Origin: Dugong dugon
Lineage: Eukaryota; Chordata; Mammalia; Sirenia; Dugongidae
Direction of reading: 5' to 3'
Assembly (NCBI GenBank): GCA_030035585.1
Contig: CM057468.1
Span: 52,882,145 to 52,946,144 of the forward strand
DNA length: 64,000 nt
A program made the translations under genes and the position numbers. Of this stretch, positions 11,817-22,396 are shown piece after piece. The notes beneath the pieces were generated by a model. It searched no databases. It worked only from the letters and a program-made list of their open reading frames with translations, and was not told the origin of the DNA. Within the stretch, counting starts at the first letter, position 1, and every line of letters begins with the position of its first letter.

Positions 11817-12017
11817 TTGTTGTTAGTTGCCATCAAATCAATTCTGACTCATAATGACCCCATGTGTGCAGAGTAGAACTGCTTCATTAGGTTTTCAAGG
11901 AAGTGACCTTATGGAAGCAGATTGCCATGCCTTTCCTCCTAGGTACCTCTGGGTAGGTTCAAACTGCCAGCCTTTCAGCTGGTAGTTGAGCACTTAACTA
12001 TTTGCGCCACCCAGGAA
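11817..12017 (-). mobile_element. AfroSINE: AfroSINE, long form
   Basis: Minus-strand copy opening with the reversed tail TGTTGTTAGTTGCCATC and ending in the reversed head GCGCCACCCAGGAATT. Carries the CACCCAG/GGTACCTCTGGGTAGG variant block shared with the copies at 34364 and 42574. Confidence 0.9.
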
Positions 12018-12037
12018 TTATACGTATAACTTATGCA

Positions 12038-12239
12038 TCCAACCCCATTGCCATCGAGTTGATTCCGACTCATAGCGACCCTATAGACCAGAGTAGAGTT
12101 TCCTCGTAGCGTTTCCAAGGCTGTAAGCTTTATGCAAGCAGACTGCCACATCTTTCTCCCGTGGAATGGCTAGTGAGTTTTAATCACTGACCTTTTGGTT
12201 AGCAGCTGAGCACTTAACCACTGTGCCATGAGGGCTTCT
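12038..12239 (-). mobile_element. AfroSINE: AfroSINE, long form
   Basis: Minus-strand copy with CCATCGAGTTGATTCCGACT near the left end and CACTGTGCCATGAGGGCTT at the right. Contains the CTTTCTCCCGTGGA block of the long form. It lies 20 bases from the preceding copy, in the same orientation. Confidence 0.9.
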
Positions 12240-12666
12240 AGGTACATTTTAGGCAAATGGAAAGATGGCTCTTCAATATCCTTCACATCTCTGGAGTTGA
12301 GGGTGGGGGTGGGAGGATAATGCGTTGGCAAAGAGCACATTTGAAGATGCAAGAGGAATCTGATTAAATCAAGAATGTGTCATATCAAAAGAGTGAAAAG
12401 AACATATCTGTAAATCTGTTTCTAGAAGATTAAATGGTTTTAGCTGTAAACAGACACAAAGATACCCTTTGTGTCTGTGGGAGATCTTACCAGGTAGTCT
12501 TATCTTCTTTTGCATAAGAGGTTTGTTGCTATTTCTTGCTGTCAGTGAAAGCTGTTACTTAGTCTCAGATTAGCATCAATATTTTTTCCTCTGCTGTTTC
12601 AAGTTTATCACAAGTCTTCAAATAGCACCTGTTGAAGCATTCAGACTTCTCACTGCCCGAGGTACC
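12240..12666. other. Intron, nothing recognised
   Basis: A G-run GGGTGGGGGTGGGAGG lies near 12300-12316. No gene seen. Confidence 0.35.
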
Positions 12667-12836
12667 AAATCAAACCAAACCTGCTGCTGCCTTTGAGTTG
12701 ATTCTGACTCATAGCAACCCTATAGGACAGAGTAGAACTGCCCCATACGGTTTCCAAGGAGCACCTGGTGGATTTGAACTGCCCACCTTTTGGTTAGCAG
12801 CCATAGCTCTTAACCAATATGTCACCAGGGTTTCCG
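12667..12836 (-). mobile_element. AfroSINE: AfroSINE, short form
   Basis: Minus-strand copy with CTTTGAGTTGATTCTGACTC and CCACCTTTTGGTTAGCAGCC; lacks the middle block of the long form, like the copies at 22192 and 41929. Confidence 0.9.
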
Positions 12837-13502
12837 CTTCTGGCACGTAACTCCTTAAAACAAAACAAAACAGCTGCCTGGTTGTATTCTAGTGTATTTT
12901 TTAATGTCTCAAGTGAAGTTAGAGCTTAAAAAAGCCAGCAAATTCAGTTCATCAGTGATTGGGCCTTTACTCTGTCATCATTTACATAATGCCTTACATT
13001 TACAAAGTACTTTTGCGTGCATTCTTATTTTACTGTTCATAACTCTGAAATAAGGTGTTCCTTTCTTTTATAGTCTCAGAGGCAAGTTAGGGAGCTTTTC
13101 CATATGCCGCAGCCTCACCATCTGTGAAGTGCCCATTTCACGGGTGATGAGTTAATATGGGCAGTCTTCTCAGGACAGAACTAGTTACACAGAAATAGCT
13201 TAGGAAATGTGAATTGCTGTCATTGTCATTGCCATCGTCATCGTCAGCATAAGCTTCATTATTATTGCCTGAAGTTTTGGCTCTCAGCGGCTTCAAGGTC
13301 AATGTCTTTGAAGAGCTGGAAGGGATCTTATTGGTTATGTTGGTAGAAATTAAGGAAACAAGGTCAAAAATTGGTATCTTGGTGAAGGTTATAGCTAGGA
13401 AGTAAAAAGAGTCAAGGGCTCCTCAGGCTGGACTACATTTAGTCCCAGGGTCTCTGAGAGGTTATCTGGGGACTCTGTTCTGCCTAAGGCTGTGAAGGAT
13501 GG
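12837..13502. other. Intron, weak MIR-like remnant near 12960-13080
   Basis: CATTTACAAAGTACTTTTGC near 12998-13017 and the following CATTCTTATTTTACTG resemble an ancient MIR or MIR3 3' part. The rest is unassigned. Confidence 0.35.
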
Positions 13503-13667
13503 GCTTCTCAAACTTCAGCACACACCAGAATTCCTGGAGGGCTTGTTAAAACAGATTCTAGGTCCTTGATCTTAGAGACTTTGATTCAATAAGTATCGTC
13601 TATTGAGTTCCCAGATGATTGCTGCCGCTGGTCCACGGGCTACACTTAATAGCACTGGTCTACAGGG
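13503..13667 (+). mobile_element. MER5: MER5-type hAT DNA transposon remnant
   Basis: CTTCTCAAACTTCAGCACAC, GAGGGCTTGTTAAAACAGAT and TTGATTCAATAAG match the MER5A pattern known across mammals. Non-coding remnant. Confidence 0.75.
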
Positions 13668-13672
13668 CCTGC

Positions 13673-13752
13673 AAGGAGCCCTGGTGGCACAGTGGTTACG
13701 TGCTGGGCTGCTGAGCGCCCAGCTGCTAACAGAAAGGTCAGCAGTTCCATCT
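13673..13752 (+). mobile_element. AfroSINE: AfroSINE head fragment
   Basis: AAGGAGCCCTGGTGGCACAG and AGAAAGGTCAGCAGTTCCA are intact 5'-half blocks; everything after the B-box region is missing, so the copy is 3'-truncated or deleted. The centre has an extra GCTG-rich stretch relative to other copies. Confidence 0.75.
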
Positions 13753-15784
13753 GTAGCTACTTGCTCCCTCTGGCAAGTCCCTCCTCCATGGCTTCGTATT
13801 TCTCCAGCCTCCAGTAAAGCTTAGTCTTTCCCAATGACAAGTCTTTGAAGACTTATCATTGTGACTGGTCCCTGCATTCTGCAACATCTCCTGTTGGGTC
13901 CCTGTACCTTGCCCACAAGAATTTTCCTGAGAGGACCCTTGACTTATATAGGAGCCTAAGCAAGAGCACTGCTGGAAGGAGTGCCAGTAAAAGATGTAGC
14001 CTTGTGAAAAGAGCCCCATGGATGGAGTGGGCATTGGCAGGGATTAGAGCAAGGAAGCTGGCTTAGCCCCTGAAGTTTGCGTGGAGGCTGGAGGGAAAGG
14101 AGTGCAGGAAGAGGGGCCTGGCGTTTAAAGTGATGCTGGGCTTAAGTACAGAAGGTCCTGAGAGGTCCCTGGACCTTTGGCTAGAAGCTATGACTGTACT
14201 AGAGGCGGCCCGATTGCCATTCATGCTTCTTGCCTGTGCATACACTTGGATGGCTAGGGTTCAGAGTTGGAGAAGTCATTATATGAGGAATTTACATTCT
14301 TTCTTTACAGTTCCCTGACAATTCTTTTCCCCTACCTTTTTCCCAGACACCCTTCACATTGCCAACCTATACACAGGCATTATAAAACCTTTATGTGGCA
14401 CTTTGATCTTGTTGAACGTGTTCTGAAATGCCTGCCAAAGCTACATTCACAAAGTAACAAATAGTTGAATAGAATAATTACACCTTTCGTTACTTTGCCC
14501 ATGGGTTCCAGTGATGGGCATGTCAAAGCGATGAAAACATTTTTTTATGGCTTTGGTGCTTAGTTGTATCGTCTTCTGTGGTAATTTCGCCATGAACCAG
14601 GACCACAACACATATTTAAACCAATTCTGTGTGTTTATCCATTCTTTTCTATTGAAATGTCGTGCCGAGGTTGAAACTTATTTCACAGCTTTTGTAAATA
14701 ATGTGGTGGTAGTAAAGGTTGGATAACAACACTTGAATACCTTGTCTTAATAAATGAGAAGTTTAAAGACAAAACAGGCCCTCTATCTCAAAATTTCCAT
14801 TGCTTTATTTGGAAGAAGATAAGTTTTCTATAAGGAAAAATTAACGCTAATTTCTCTTTCTGGGTTTTCATAAATTTATGTGTAGGAAAGCATGATTAAT
14901 CACCTTATGTTATTCTATGTGGCACAGAGTTAAATCATTTGAGTCCTTTCCTTTTTTATCTGTTTTCCCTTTTTTCTGGTCATTTAGTCCACAAGGCTTG
15001 GTTGCTGGGTACCCAGAGAAGACATGCCCCTGGAAGCACAGAAGAGCGGAACCCAAACCTGCCAGGAAGGGGAGGGAACCTTCCTAGATGAAGACTTTCC
15101 AGAAGTGGGGATGCCTGAGCTGAGTATCAGTTAGTGGGAGCCAACCAGAGGGATAACGAATGGGGTTCTATGACCCTGGTGGGAGAGCACATGTCATGTT
15201 CAGGGAACAAGGGGTAGCTCAGTGTGGAGGAGTGGGTGGGCAGGGTTCTAATTTTGCAGTCTCAGACCCTGTGGTTAGGACTGCTGTTGCTAATCCATCT
15301 TGTTTTTACCTCCAGTCTAGAGTGAAAGTTCTCCCTCTCCTTCTAGCTGTGCTCTGTTAGGAGACTCAGGTTCAGTTTCTGTTCTTAGTACCTCCTTCCC
15401 CAGTTTGGCTCAAGAAATCTCTGATTTGCCTTTCTCCCGGTTTTTGCAGATTCATCTCCTTACTCATTCCCCTTGGAATGAGCTGTCCATCTTCATTCAG
15501 AGTTTGGTTTTCTTTGGCTTTGCCAATTCTGTTTTCTCACTCTCCTCCTTCCTCCAACTTTTTACCCATAAGGCCTTACTGGTGGGCTGTTTTCCCAGAA
15601 CCTCTTCTCTGAATCACCTCATTCAATTGTTTGTTCTCATTGTTTCTCCGCAGAGTAGTCCTATTTCTTCATCATGGCACCAATCTATTAGTTTACCTGA
15701 CTCCAGTTGAAGGCCCTGTTGTATATGGGAGAGGTTGCTAGAGACCCTTTTCAGGAGTTTGGGAGTTTATGCTTACCTTTGCAT
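13753..15784. other. Intron, nothing recognised
   Basis: Several medium open frames on both strands lack splice-flanked structure or known motifs. No repeat recognised with confidence. Confidence 0.35.
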
Positions 15785-16849
15785 GTTAAAGATAATCATG
15801 CTAATCAACTGATAACAACAAATATGTTGGCGAGGATGTGGGGAGATTGGAACCCTTATCCATTGCTGGTAGGACTGTAAAATGGTACAACCATTATGGA
15901 AAATGATGTGGCACTTCTTCAAAAAGCTAGAAATAGAACTACCCTACGATCCAGCAGTCCCACTTCTAGGGATATACCCTAGAAATCTAAAAGTAGTGAC
16001 ATGAACAGATACATGTACTCCTATGTTCATTGCAGCTTTATTCACAATAGCAAAAAAATGGAAACAACCAACCAAAGTGCCCATCAGTGGATGAATGGAT
16101 AAGCAAAATGTGGTACATACATACAATGGAATACCGCACACCCTTAAAGAACAGTGATGAGTCCACAAAACATATTATAACATGGATGGCCTGGAGGGCA
16201 TAAGGCTAAGTGAAATAAGCACATAAGGACAAATATTTGTATGATTCTTTTATAAGAAGACAAGAATAGACATATATAAAGAGACCAATGTTTAATGGTG
16301 GTTACCAGGGAGAGGAGGGGAGGGAGAGGGAAGCATGCTGTAAATCATAAATACTTGTTAATTTGATGATGGAAAAAGTGACACCAAATGTGGGTGTAGT
16401 GAGCACAGCATGACCAAACTAAATGATGCCTCTGAGAAGCACTCATAAGAAAAGGATGCCTGGACCAAAGAATTTGACATATATAAGAGGGTAACAAATC
16501 CAACAAAGAATAAAAAACGAGTCTAGGATCACATAAGGATAGATACAGGCATATACGTATAGGACAGATATAGGCATATATGTATAGGGTAGGTACAGGT
16601 GTACACATACGTAAGAACAGATAGAAGTGTTTATATGTATGTGTAAATACAGATATGTGTAGGCAGGCACATGTATTCATTGAAGACACAACTACAGACA
16701 CTCCTCAGACATAACCAAATACTTTCTGGGATTGGTTTTTTGGGTTTGAAGGCTTGGGACCATAGTCTCTTGGGACAATTCAGTCAGTTGGCATAATATA
16801 ACTCACAAAGTTCTGCATGCTAGTGAAGTGAGTAACGTCTGGGGTCTTA
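15785..16849 (+). mobile_element. L1: L1, 3' end of ORF2 plus 3'UTR, first of three pieces
   Basis: Begins within ORF2 (blocks GAAATAGAACTACCCTACGA and GTGCCCATCAGTGGATGAAT, the well-known L1 C-terminal region) and runs into the 3'UTR, including a degenerate ATACAGGCATATA-type minisatellite at about 16530-16670. It breaks at GGGTCTTA (16842-16849); the same eight bases recur at 18166-18173, where the L1 resumes. Confidence 0.85.
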
Positions 16850-18165
16850 CAGTGCAATGAATTACTTAATACGGCCCTTCTAGCCATAGTCTTTGTGACT
16901 CCCACACAATGAATGGGTGGGACTATGCAAATAAGGTGTATGAAACCTATGATGGTTAAGGTTATGTGTCAATTTGACTGGGCTATGATTTTCAGTGATT
17001 TAGCAGTTATGTAATGATGTAGTCATCCTCCATTTTGTGATCTGATGTAATTATCCGCCATTTTGTGATGTGTTATAAATCCTAGCCTCTATGCCTGTGG
17101 TTATGGTCTCATTTGGGAGTGAGTTGTTTGTTATGTTAATGAGGCAGGATTAGGGTGGGATGTATGTTGAGTTACCACCTTACTAGAGGATGTGACTCAA
17201 GTCACCACCTTTATCCCAGTCACCACCCTTACCACCCTTATTCAAGTCATGTTCTTACTTGAGTTACACCTTTTATCTTACAAGAAATGAAAGGAGGGAG
17301 AAGTGAGTAGGGGTGGGGGGATGAGACCCACTCCTGCCAAGAAAAAGAGCTAGGAGTAAAGCATGTCCTTTGGACCCAGAATCACTGCACTGAGAACCTC
17401 CTAGACCCAGGAGACAGAGCTGTAACACTGGAGACAGCAGAAGACAGTGAGAAGTGGTCACAAGCAGAGCAGAAAACTGGCAGCAGAACCAGGAGACTAG
17501 TGCAGGATAGTGCAGTGGGTTTCCTGGCCCAAGAGCGAGGGAGCTACAGTGGGTGTGCCAACCTATGGAGCAAGAGAGCTGAGCGCATTTGGGTAGGAGG
17601 CTTCCTGGTGAAGGGGGTCTCCTCAAGCACTTGGTGGAGTTAGGCTTGCCGACCCATGGAGCAAGAGAGCTGAGTGCCTTTGGGCCTTATTGGCAGAGTG
17701 AGGCACCTCCAGGCACTTACTGGCAGAGCTCAAGAGATTTGTAACGTTTTGCCCAGGCAAAGAAGAGGCTGGGCTGATGGGCCGGGGGGCTGAAGGACTG
17801 AAGGCCAGAGAGAGAGTCCTGCCTGTGGGCACGGCTGAGAAGAGGCTGTCCTGATTGAAGAAGTGTATCCTGAGTAGTTTCTGATCCTGAATTGTAACCT
17901 ATTTCCCTAATAAACCCCGTAATCGTGAGTATTGTGTGAGAGTTCTGTGTGGCCACTGCAACAAATTATCAAACTCAGCAGAGAAGTAAGGAGTGCTGTG
18001 GAGGGATGGCTGGTGTCAGAATTGCTAAGAAGATTGGAGAGAGGAGGTATGTCTGACCTCTGCCTCACAGGAATCAGCCTTGGGCTGCTGATGCTGATAA
18101 TGATTCTCTCTTCCCCTTGTGAAGTTAGATGAGGAGGTGTGATGATGCTGCTTTGCCATTTTTAC
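16850..18165 (+). mobile_element. LTR-like element, copy A, inserted into L1
   Basis: An unnamed element. Evidence that it is one unit: the L1 3'UTR is broken exactly here with an 8-bp direct repeat GGGTCTTA on both sides, and most of its 3' 750 bp recurs in reverse at 22397-23313. It carries one polyadenylation signal in the CCCTAATAAACCCCGTAATC block near 17906-17925, as expected of an LTR, and an internal ~100-bp imperfect tandem duplication (GGAGCAAGAGAGCTGAG at 17569 and 17658). It has no gag/pol frame. The 5' part (about 16955-17420) resembles the reverse of the element at 18666-19201. Retroviral LTR is my best guess; the ends are not a clean TG...CA. Confidence 0.55.
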
Positions 18166-18665
18166 GGGTCTTAAAAGCTTCTGACCAGTCATCTAAGATG
18201 TAATTTTGGTCTCTCCTCGTAAGGAGCAGGAGTAAGAAGGTAACCAGAATCACAGAGAAGAAACAAGTCTACAAGGCTGATAGCCTACACAAGCCATGAC
18301 CTCAACTATCCTGAGATCAGAAGAACTAGATGGTGCCTGGCTACCACCACTGACCGATCTGACTGGAGGCTCAATAGATGATCCTGGTTAGAATGGGAGA
18401 AAAATGCAGAACAAAACTCAAATTCCTAAAAATTACCAGACTAACTGGACCACCTGAGACCAGAGGACTCCATGAGACTATCACCCTGGAATGCTGTTTA
18501 AGCCTTGAACTGAAACTATCCCCTGAGATCAGCATTTAACAGCAAAGCAGAGTGACACATAAAATAAAGGATGTTTCCTGTTAGATTGGTGCTCTACTAA
18601 AACAACACCTGTATGAGTCCAAAAGGTCAACATTTAATCCAAAGCAAAGTTGAGAAGATAAGCAG
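18166..18665 (+). mobile_element. L1: L1 3'UTR, second piece of the L1 starting at 15785
   Basis: Resumes with GGGTCTTAAAAGCTTCTGAC, exactly where 16849 stopped, and continues in the standard L1 3'UTR order (GAACTAGATGGTGCCTGGCT, GAGACCAGAGGACTCCATGA). Confidence 0.85.
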
Positions 18666-19201
18666 GTATCTTAGTTATCTAGTACTGCTATAACAGAAAT
18701 ATCACAAGTGGATGGTTTTTAACAAACAGAAGTTTATTCTCTCATAGTCTAGTAGGCTAGAAGTCCAAATTGAGGGCACCAGCTCCAGGGGAAGGCTTTC
18801 TCTGTCGGCTCTGGAGGAAGGTCCTTGTCATCAATCTTCCCCTGGACTAGGAGCTTCTCCGTGCAGGAACCCCAGATCCAAAGGATACACTCTGCTCCTG
18901 GGGCTGCTTTCTTGGTGGTATTAGCTCCCACTTTTCTGCTCGCTTCTGTTTCCTTTTATCTCTTGAGAGGTAAAAGGTGGTGCAGGCCACACCCCAGGGA
19001 AACTCCCTTTACATTGGATCAGGGATGTGACCTGGGTAAGGGTGTTACATCCCACCCTAATCCTCTTTAATATAATCCAATCTTGCCTCATTAACCACAG
19101 GCAGAGATTAGGATTTATAACACAGGAAAACTACAACAATCACAAAATGCAGGACAACCACACAATACTGGGAATCATGGCCCAGCCAAATTGATACACA
19201 T
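18666..19201 (-). mobile_element. Interspersed repeat of LTR or MER type inserted in L1
   Basis: A ~535-bp unit that splits the L1. On the minus strand it opens with TGTGTATCAATTTGGCTGGG, holds GTTAATGAGGCAAGATTGG, has an AATAAA near its 3' end and finishes with TGTTATAGCAGTACTAGATA. No coding potential. The TGTGTCAATTTG-type opening also occurs in copy A at about 16965. I recognise the style of the sequence from mammalian repeats but cannot name the family. Confidence 0.55.
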
Positions 19202-19404
19202 GTTTTTGGGGGACAGGGGCAGGGAAACTAGAGTACTGGAAATGGAATAACCAGAACATAATTAATGAGAATGTTGACACAGTGTGGAAAATGTAACTAA
19301 TGTCACTGATCAATTTGTGTGAAAATTGTCAAAGGGTAACCTAACTTGCTGGGTAAACTTTCACCAAAAACACAATAAAATATTATTTAAAAATAAATAA
19401 AAAA
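19202..19404 (+). mobile_element. L1: L1 3' end, third piece of the L1 starting at 15785
   Basis: Resumes L1 3'UTR and ends in an oligo-A-rich tail after AATAAAATATTATTTAAAAA. Removing the two insertions leaves an L1 copy of about 1.77 kb. Confidence 0.75.
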
Positions 19405-19915
19405 TTAATGGACCACAACTACCACAGCCTCCACCAGACTGAATCCAGCACAACTAGATGGTGCCCGGCTACCACCACCAACAGCTCCGACAGGGATCCC
19501 AATGGAGGGTCCAAGACAGAGCTGGAGAAAAACATAGAACAAACTTCTAACTCACAAAAAAGGACCAGACTTGCTGGTCTGACAGAGACTGAAGAAACCC
19601 CAAGTATGTGGCCCCCGGACACCCTTTTACTCGGTACTGAAGTCACTCCTAAGGCTGACCCTACATCCAAGGATTAGACAGGCCTATGAAACAAAAGGAG
19701 ACTGAATGGGCATACCAGATAAGGGTCAGGGACGAGGGGGCAGGAGGGGACAGGAAGCTGGTAATAGGGAACCCAAGGTTGAGAAGGGGAGAGTGTTGAC
19801 ATGTTGTGGGGTTGGCAACCAATGTCACAAAACAGTATGTGTATTATGTGTATTAATGGTTTAATGAGATACTAATTTGCTCTCTAAACCTTCATCTAAA
19901 GTACAATAAAAAAAT
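19405..19915 (+). mobile_element. L1: L1 3'UTR copy, another subfamily
   Basis: Directly follows the previous L1 tail. Blocks TAATGGACCACAACTACCA, AGATGGTGCCCGGCTACCA and TGTTGACATGTTGTGGGGTT are those of the copy at 3345-4136; it ends in AAGTACAATAAAAAAATAAA. Confidence 0.8.
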
Positions 19916-20500
19916 AAAGACAAAATAAATAAGATAATCAGGTTAAGACTCACCCTAGTAGAAATAGGGAAACACCCTGGTCCAACAGCTAAATTTTTTT
20001 TTTTAAAGAATATTTAAGCTCTCACATTATTTTTCCCCTCTAAGAAGAGAAGAGGGCTTTAGTAACCACTCTCTAACTGGTGTGCCTTAGGGGATGGAGA
20101 GTTTACAAATGTGTTCACTGCTAATGAGCATCACATTTTCAAAACTACCTGCTTTCAGTAGGGATTTCTGCCTTGGTCAAAGGATGCATATGAGAAGGTA
20201 TTGCTCTGGTCAGAAGTAAGATTGTGAAATTCAAAACCAGTTTTATTTCTTAATGACTAATAAAAGTAGAAGCTTTTATTTAAGCAATTAGCTTTGGGAA
20301 ACAAAGCTAAACAGAAGGCAAAGTAGAGAGGACTAATGTGTTTGTTAATAATTGTTCTTTCACTGCCAGCTGCTTGTAATGTGGCACCTATCGTTCTCAT
20401 CCCAGACGTGATTTAGTACACTCACCCCACTTTTACCTTTCCTGGAATTTTTTCTTCCTTCTAAAAATCTTTTTTGTATACCTGCTGTCTGGTGGACCAT
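19916..20500. other. Intron, nothing recognised
   Basis: No supportable gene or repeat was seen here. Confidence 0.35.
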
Positions 20501-20880
20501 ATGTCAGTCAGGATAGTCTAAGTTTTGCTGCAGTAACAAAAACAAAACACCAAAATTTTAGTGGCTTAGCACAAGAAGTTTATTTCTCACTCAGAAAGGG
20601 ACCATTCCCGGATACTCTTGAGCGTTGCTGTCCCCCATGTGGTGGCTCTGCTCCTATCTTATGACATTTCCATGTGTCTACGTATCTCCTCCAATAACCA
20701 CAGCAAGTGAAGAACAGAGAATTGCACACAGGCTTTTAAATGCTTCTGCTGGAAGAGACTTTCGCTTGCATGCCTTTGGCCAAAGCAGATCACATGGCTA
20801 ATTTCAAGGCCCTGGGGAAGTGTCATCCTCCCAAGAGCTTCAAAGGAGAAAAGAAGCACAAATATTTGTAATATCTATTT
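20501..20880. repeat. Ancient mammal-wide interspersed repeat, family not named
   Basis: GTCTAAGTTTTGCTGCAGTA, TTAGTGGCTTAGCACAAGAA, GTTTATTTCTCACTC and GGCCAAAGCAGATCACATGG form a block order I know from other mammalian genomes, but I cannot assign the family with confidence. Confidence 0.5.
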
Positions 20881-21110
20881 CAAGCACTAATGGAGCTGAG
20901 AATACAGAAATGAATAAAGGCATGATCTCAGTCTTCAAGGAAGTCAAAGTCCAGTGGGGGAGATAAACTTGTTAATAGTATTGTAATATAGTTTTACCAA
21001 ATACAAAATACATAGTATGATAACTACTGGGGTAGAACAGAAAATACCTTGGGAGCACAAAGGAGGAGAATCTACCTCCCTGTGCTTGGAGAAGTGAGAA
21101 AAACTTCAGA
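20881..21110. repeat. Ancient repeat of unassigned family
   Basis: AATGAATAAAGGCATGATC, AAGTCAAAGTCCAGTGGGGG and a TGATAACTACTGGGGTAGAA stretch follow a block order repeated at about 45280-45560 and 55850-56160. Confidence 0.4.
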
Positions 21111-21647
21111 GTGGAGAGGACATAAGAGCTGGGACTTGTTTGTTTGCCAGCTTTAGATTATACAGTCCCTTGGTCAGGGTGGTATCTGATTTTATTTTAT
21201 ATGCTGCATAGCATGTTAACTAATAATTTGGGATGGAGCTCTGAGAAATAGGTTTACCTGTTCTTTGAGGCCTCAAACAAACAAAAAAAGTGAAAGCAGT
21301 CTATTAGTGATAGAACAGATCTACTTGTTGAAGTGAAGACTTATAGAAGTCTTATTGAAGACTTGCTAAAAATACTTTTACTGAGCAATTATGCTACTGA
21401 CAGTTCTTTGATCTCAAAAATTAAACTTGCTGTTACAGTATAAAAAGAACAAAGCCAAATGTAAAATAACAGTCAAGGTTAGTTATTAGGCAACAAAGGT
21501 TGCATATACCATACTTTGATTTGCCAGGAGATTCTGACATGTATTACATTAGATATAAATTGACTGGTGTTGTTAACATTGCAAAAATTTTGCTTTATAG
21601 ACAAAACAGTCTCTTAGATCTAATAAAGTCATCCTGTTTGTCTCTTT
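21111..21647. other. Intron, nothing recognised
   Basis: No exon-like or repeat-like structure stands out in this AT-rich stretch. Confidence 0.35.
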
Positions 21648-21863
21648 CACTTTGTGGCCACACTGGCCTCCTTGCTGGTCCTCCATCATGCTGGGCATGT
21701 TCCCACCCCAGGACATTTGCACTTGTTCTTTTTGTCTGAAACTTTCTGTCAGTGACACCTTTTGAGCACCCTAAGGTTACAATGCCTACCTCCTTCCCCA
21801 TGTTCTATTTCTTTTCCACCTTCTAATATAAATAATATAATAATTAATACTTATTTATTTTGT
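21648..21863 (+). mobile_element. L2: L2 LINE 3' end, first part
   Basis: CACACTGGCCTCCTTGCTGG followed by a CATGCTGGGCATGTTCC block and GACATTTGCACTTGTTC are typical of the L2 3' region. Interrupted by an AfroSINE and continued at 22019. Confidence 0.65.
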
Positions 21864-22018
21864 TTAGTGGCATAGTGGTTAAGAGCTCGGCTACTAACCA
21901 AAAGGTCAGCAGTTCGAATCCACCAGCTGCTCCTTGGAAACCCTATGGGGCAGTTCTACCCTGTCCTATAGGGTCACCATGAGTCAGAATCGACTTGATG
22001 GCAACAGGTTTGTTTTTT
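21864..22018 (+). mobile_element. AfroSINE: AfroSINE, short form, intact promoter boxes
   Basis: Low divergence: GGCATAGTGGTTAAGAGC corresponds to the A-box region and AGTTCGAATCCACC to the B-box of the tRNA-like RNA polymerase III promoter. Ends in the shared RTE-like tail ATGAGTCAGAATCGACTTGA. Inserted in an L2 LINE. Confidence 0.92.
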
Positions 22019-22135
22019 ATAATTCGTCGTCCCCACTAGAGTGAAGGCTAGGATTACTGTCTATTTTGTAACTTCCCATGCAGTTAAACCAGTGCTTAGA
22101 GCATAGTAGGTGCTCAGTAAATACTCGTTGAACAA
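22019..22135 (+). mobile_element. L2: L2 LINE 3' end, second part
   Basis: CCCCACTAGAGTGAAGGC and ATAGTAGGTGCTCAGTAAAT are the standard L2 terminus. Confidence 0.7.
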
Positions 22136-22191
22136 ACGGGCCACTTTTTTCCTGGTAAGAGTTCCTCTAAACTTCTCATGAAGTTGTATAC

Positions 22192-22331
22192 CCATTGCAA
22201 TGAGTCGATTCCGAATCACAGTGACCCTATAGGACAGAGTAGAACTGCCCCATAGAGTTTCCAAGGGGCAGCTGGTGGATTCAGACTGCCAACATTTTGG
22301 TTAGCAGCTGAGCTCTTAACCACTGTGCCAC
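22192..22331 (-). mobile_element. AfroSINE: AfroSINE, short form, with target-site duplication
   Basis: A perfect 15-bp duplication CATGAAGTTGTATAC at 22177-22191 and 22332-22346 defines its ends exactly. Contains TTTTGGTTAGCAGCTGAGC and lacks the long-form middle block. Confidence 0.95.
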
Positions 22332-22396
22332 CATGAAGTTGTATACTTACATATATTTTCCTTCTGTAAAACTTCACCACTTTTCATGCAATACTT

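Noticed and set aside
14988..15150. CATTTAG acceptor-like site followed by an apparently open stretch
   Set aside because: No protein match I recognise, no donor in a compatible frame, and it is far from the known exons.
16345..16701. 118-codon minus-strand frame rich in Tyr and Ile
   Set aside because: Product of the ATACAGGCATATA-type minisatellite in an L1 3'UTR.
17273..17626. 117-codon minus-strand frame in LTR-like copy A, considered as a retroviral gene
   Set aside because: No gag, protease, RT or envelope motif; the region is non-coding LTR-like sequence.
21864..22018. tRNA gene, because of A-box and B-box sequences
   Set aside because: The cloverleaf is not complete and the sequence continues into a SINE body and LINE-type tail.
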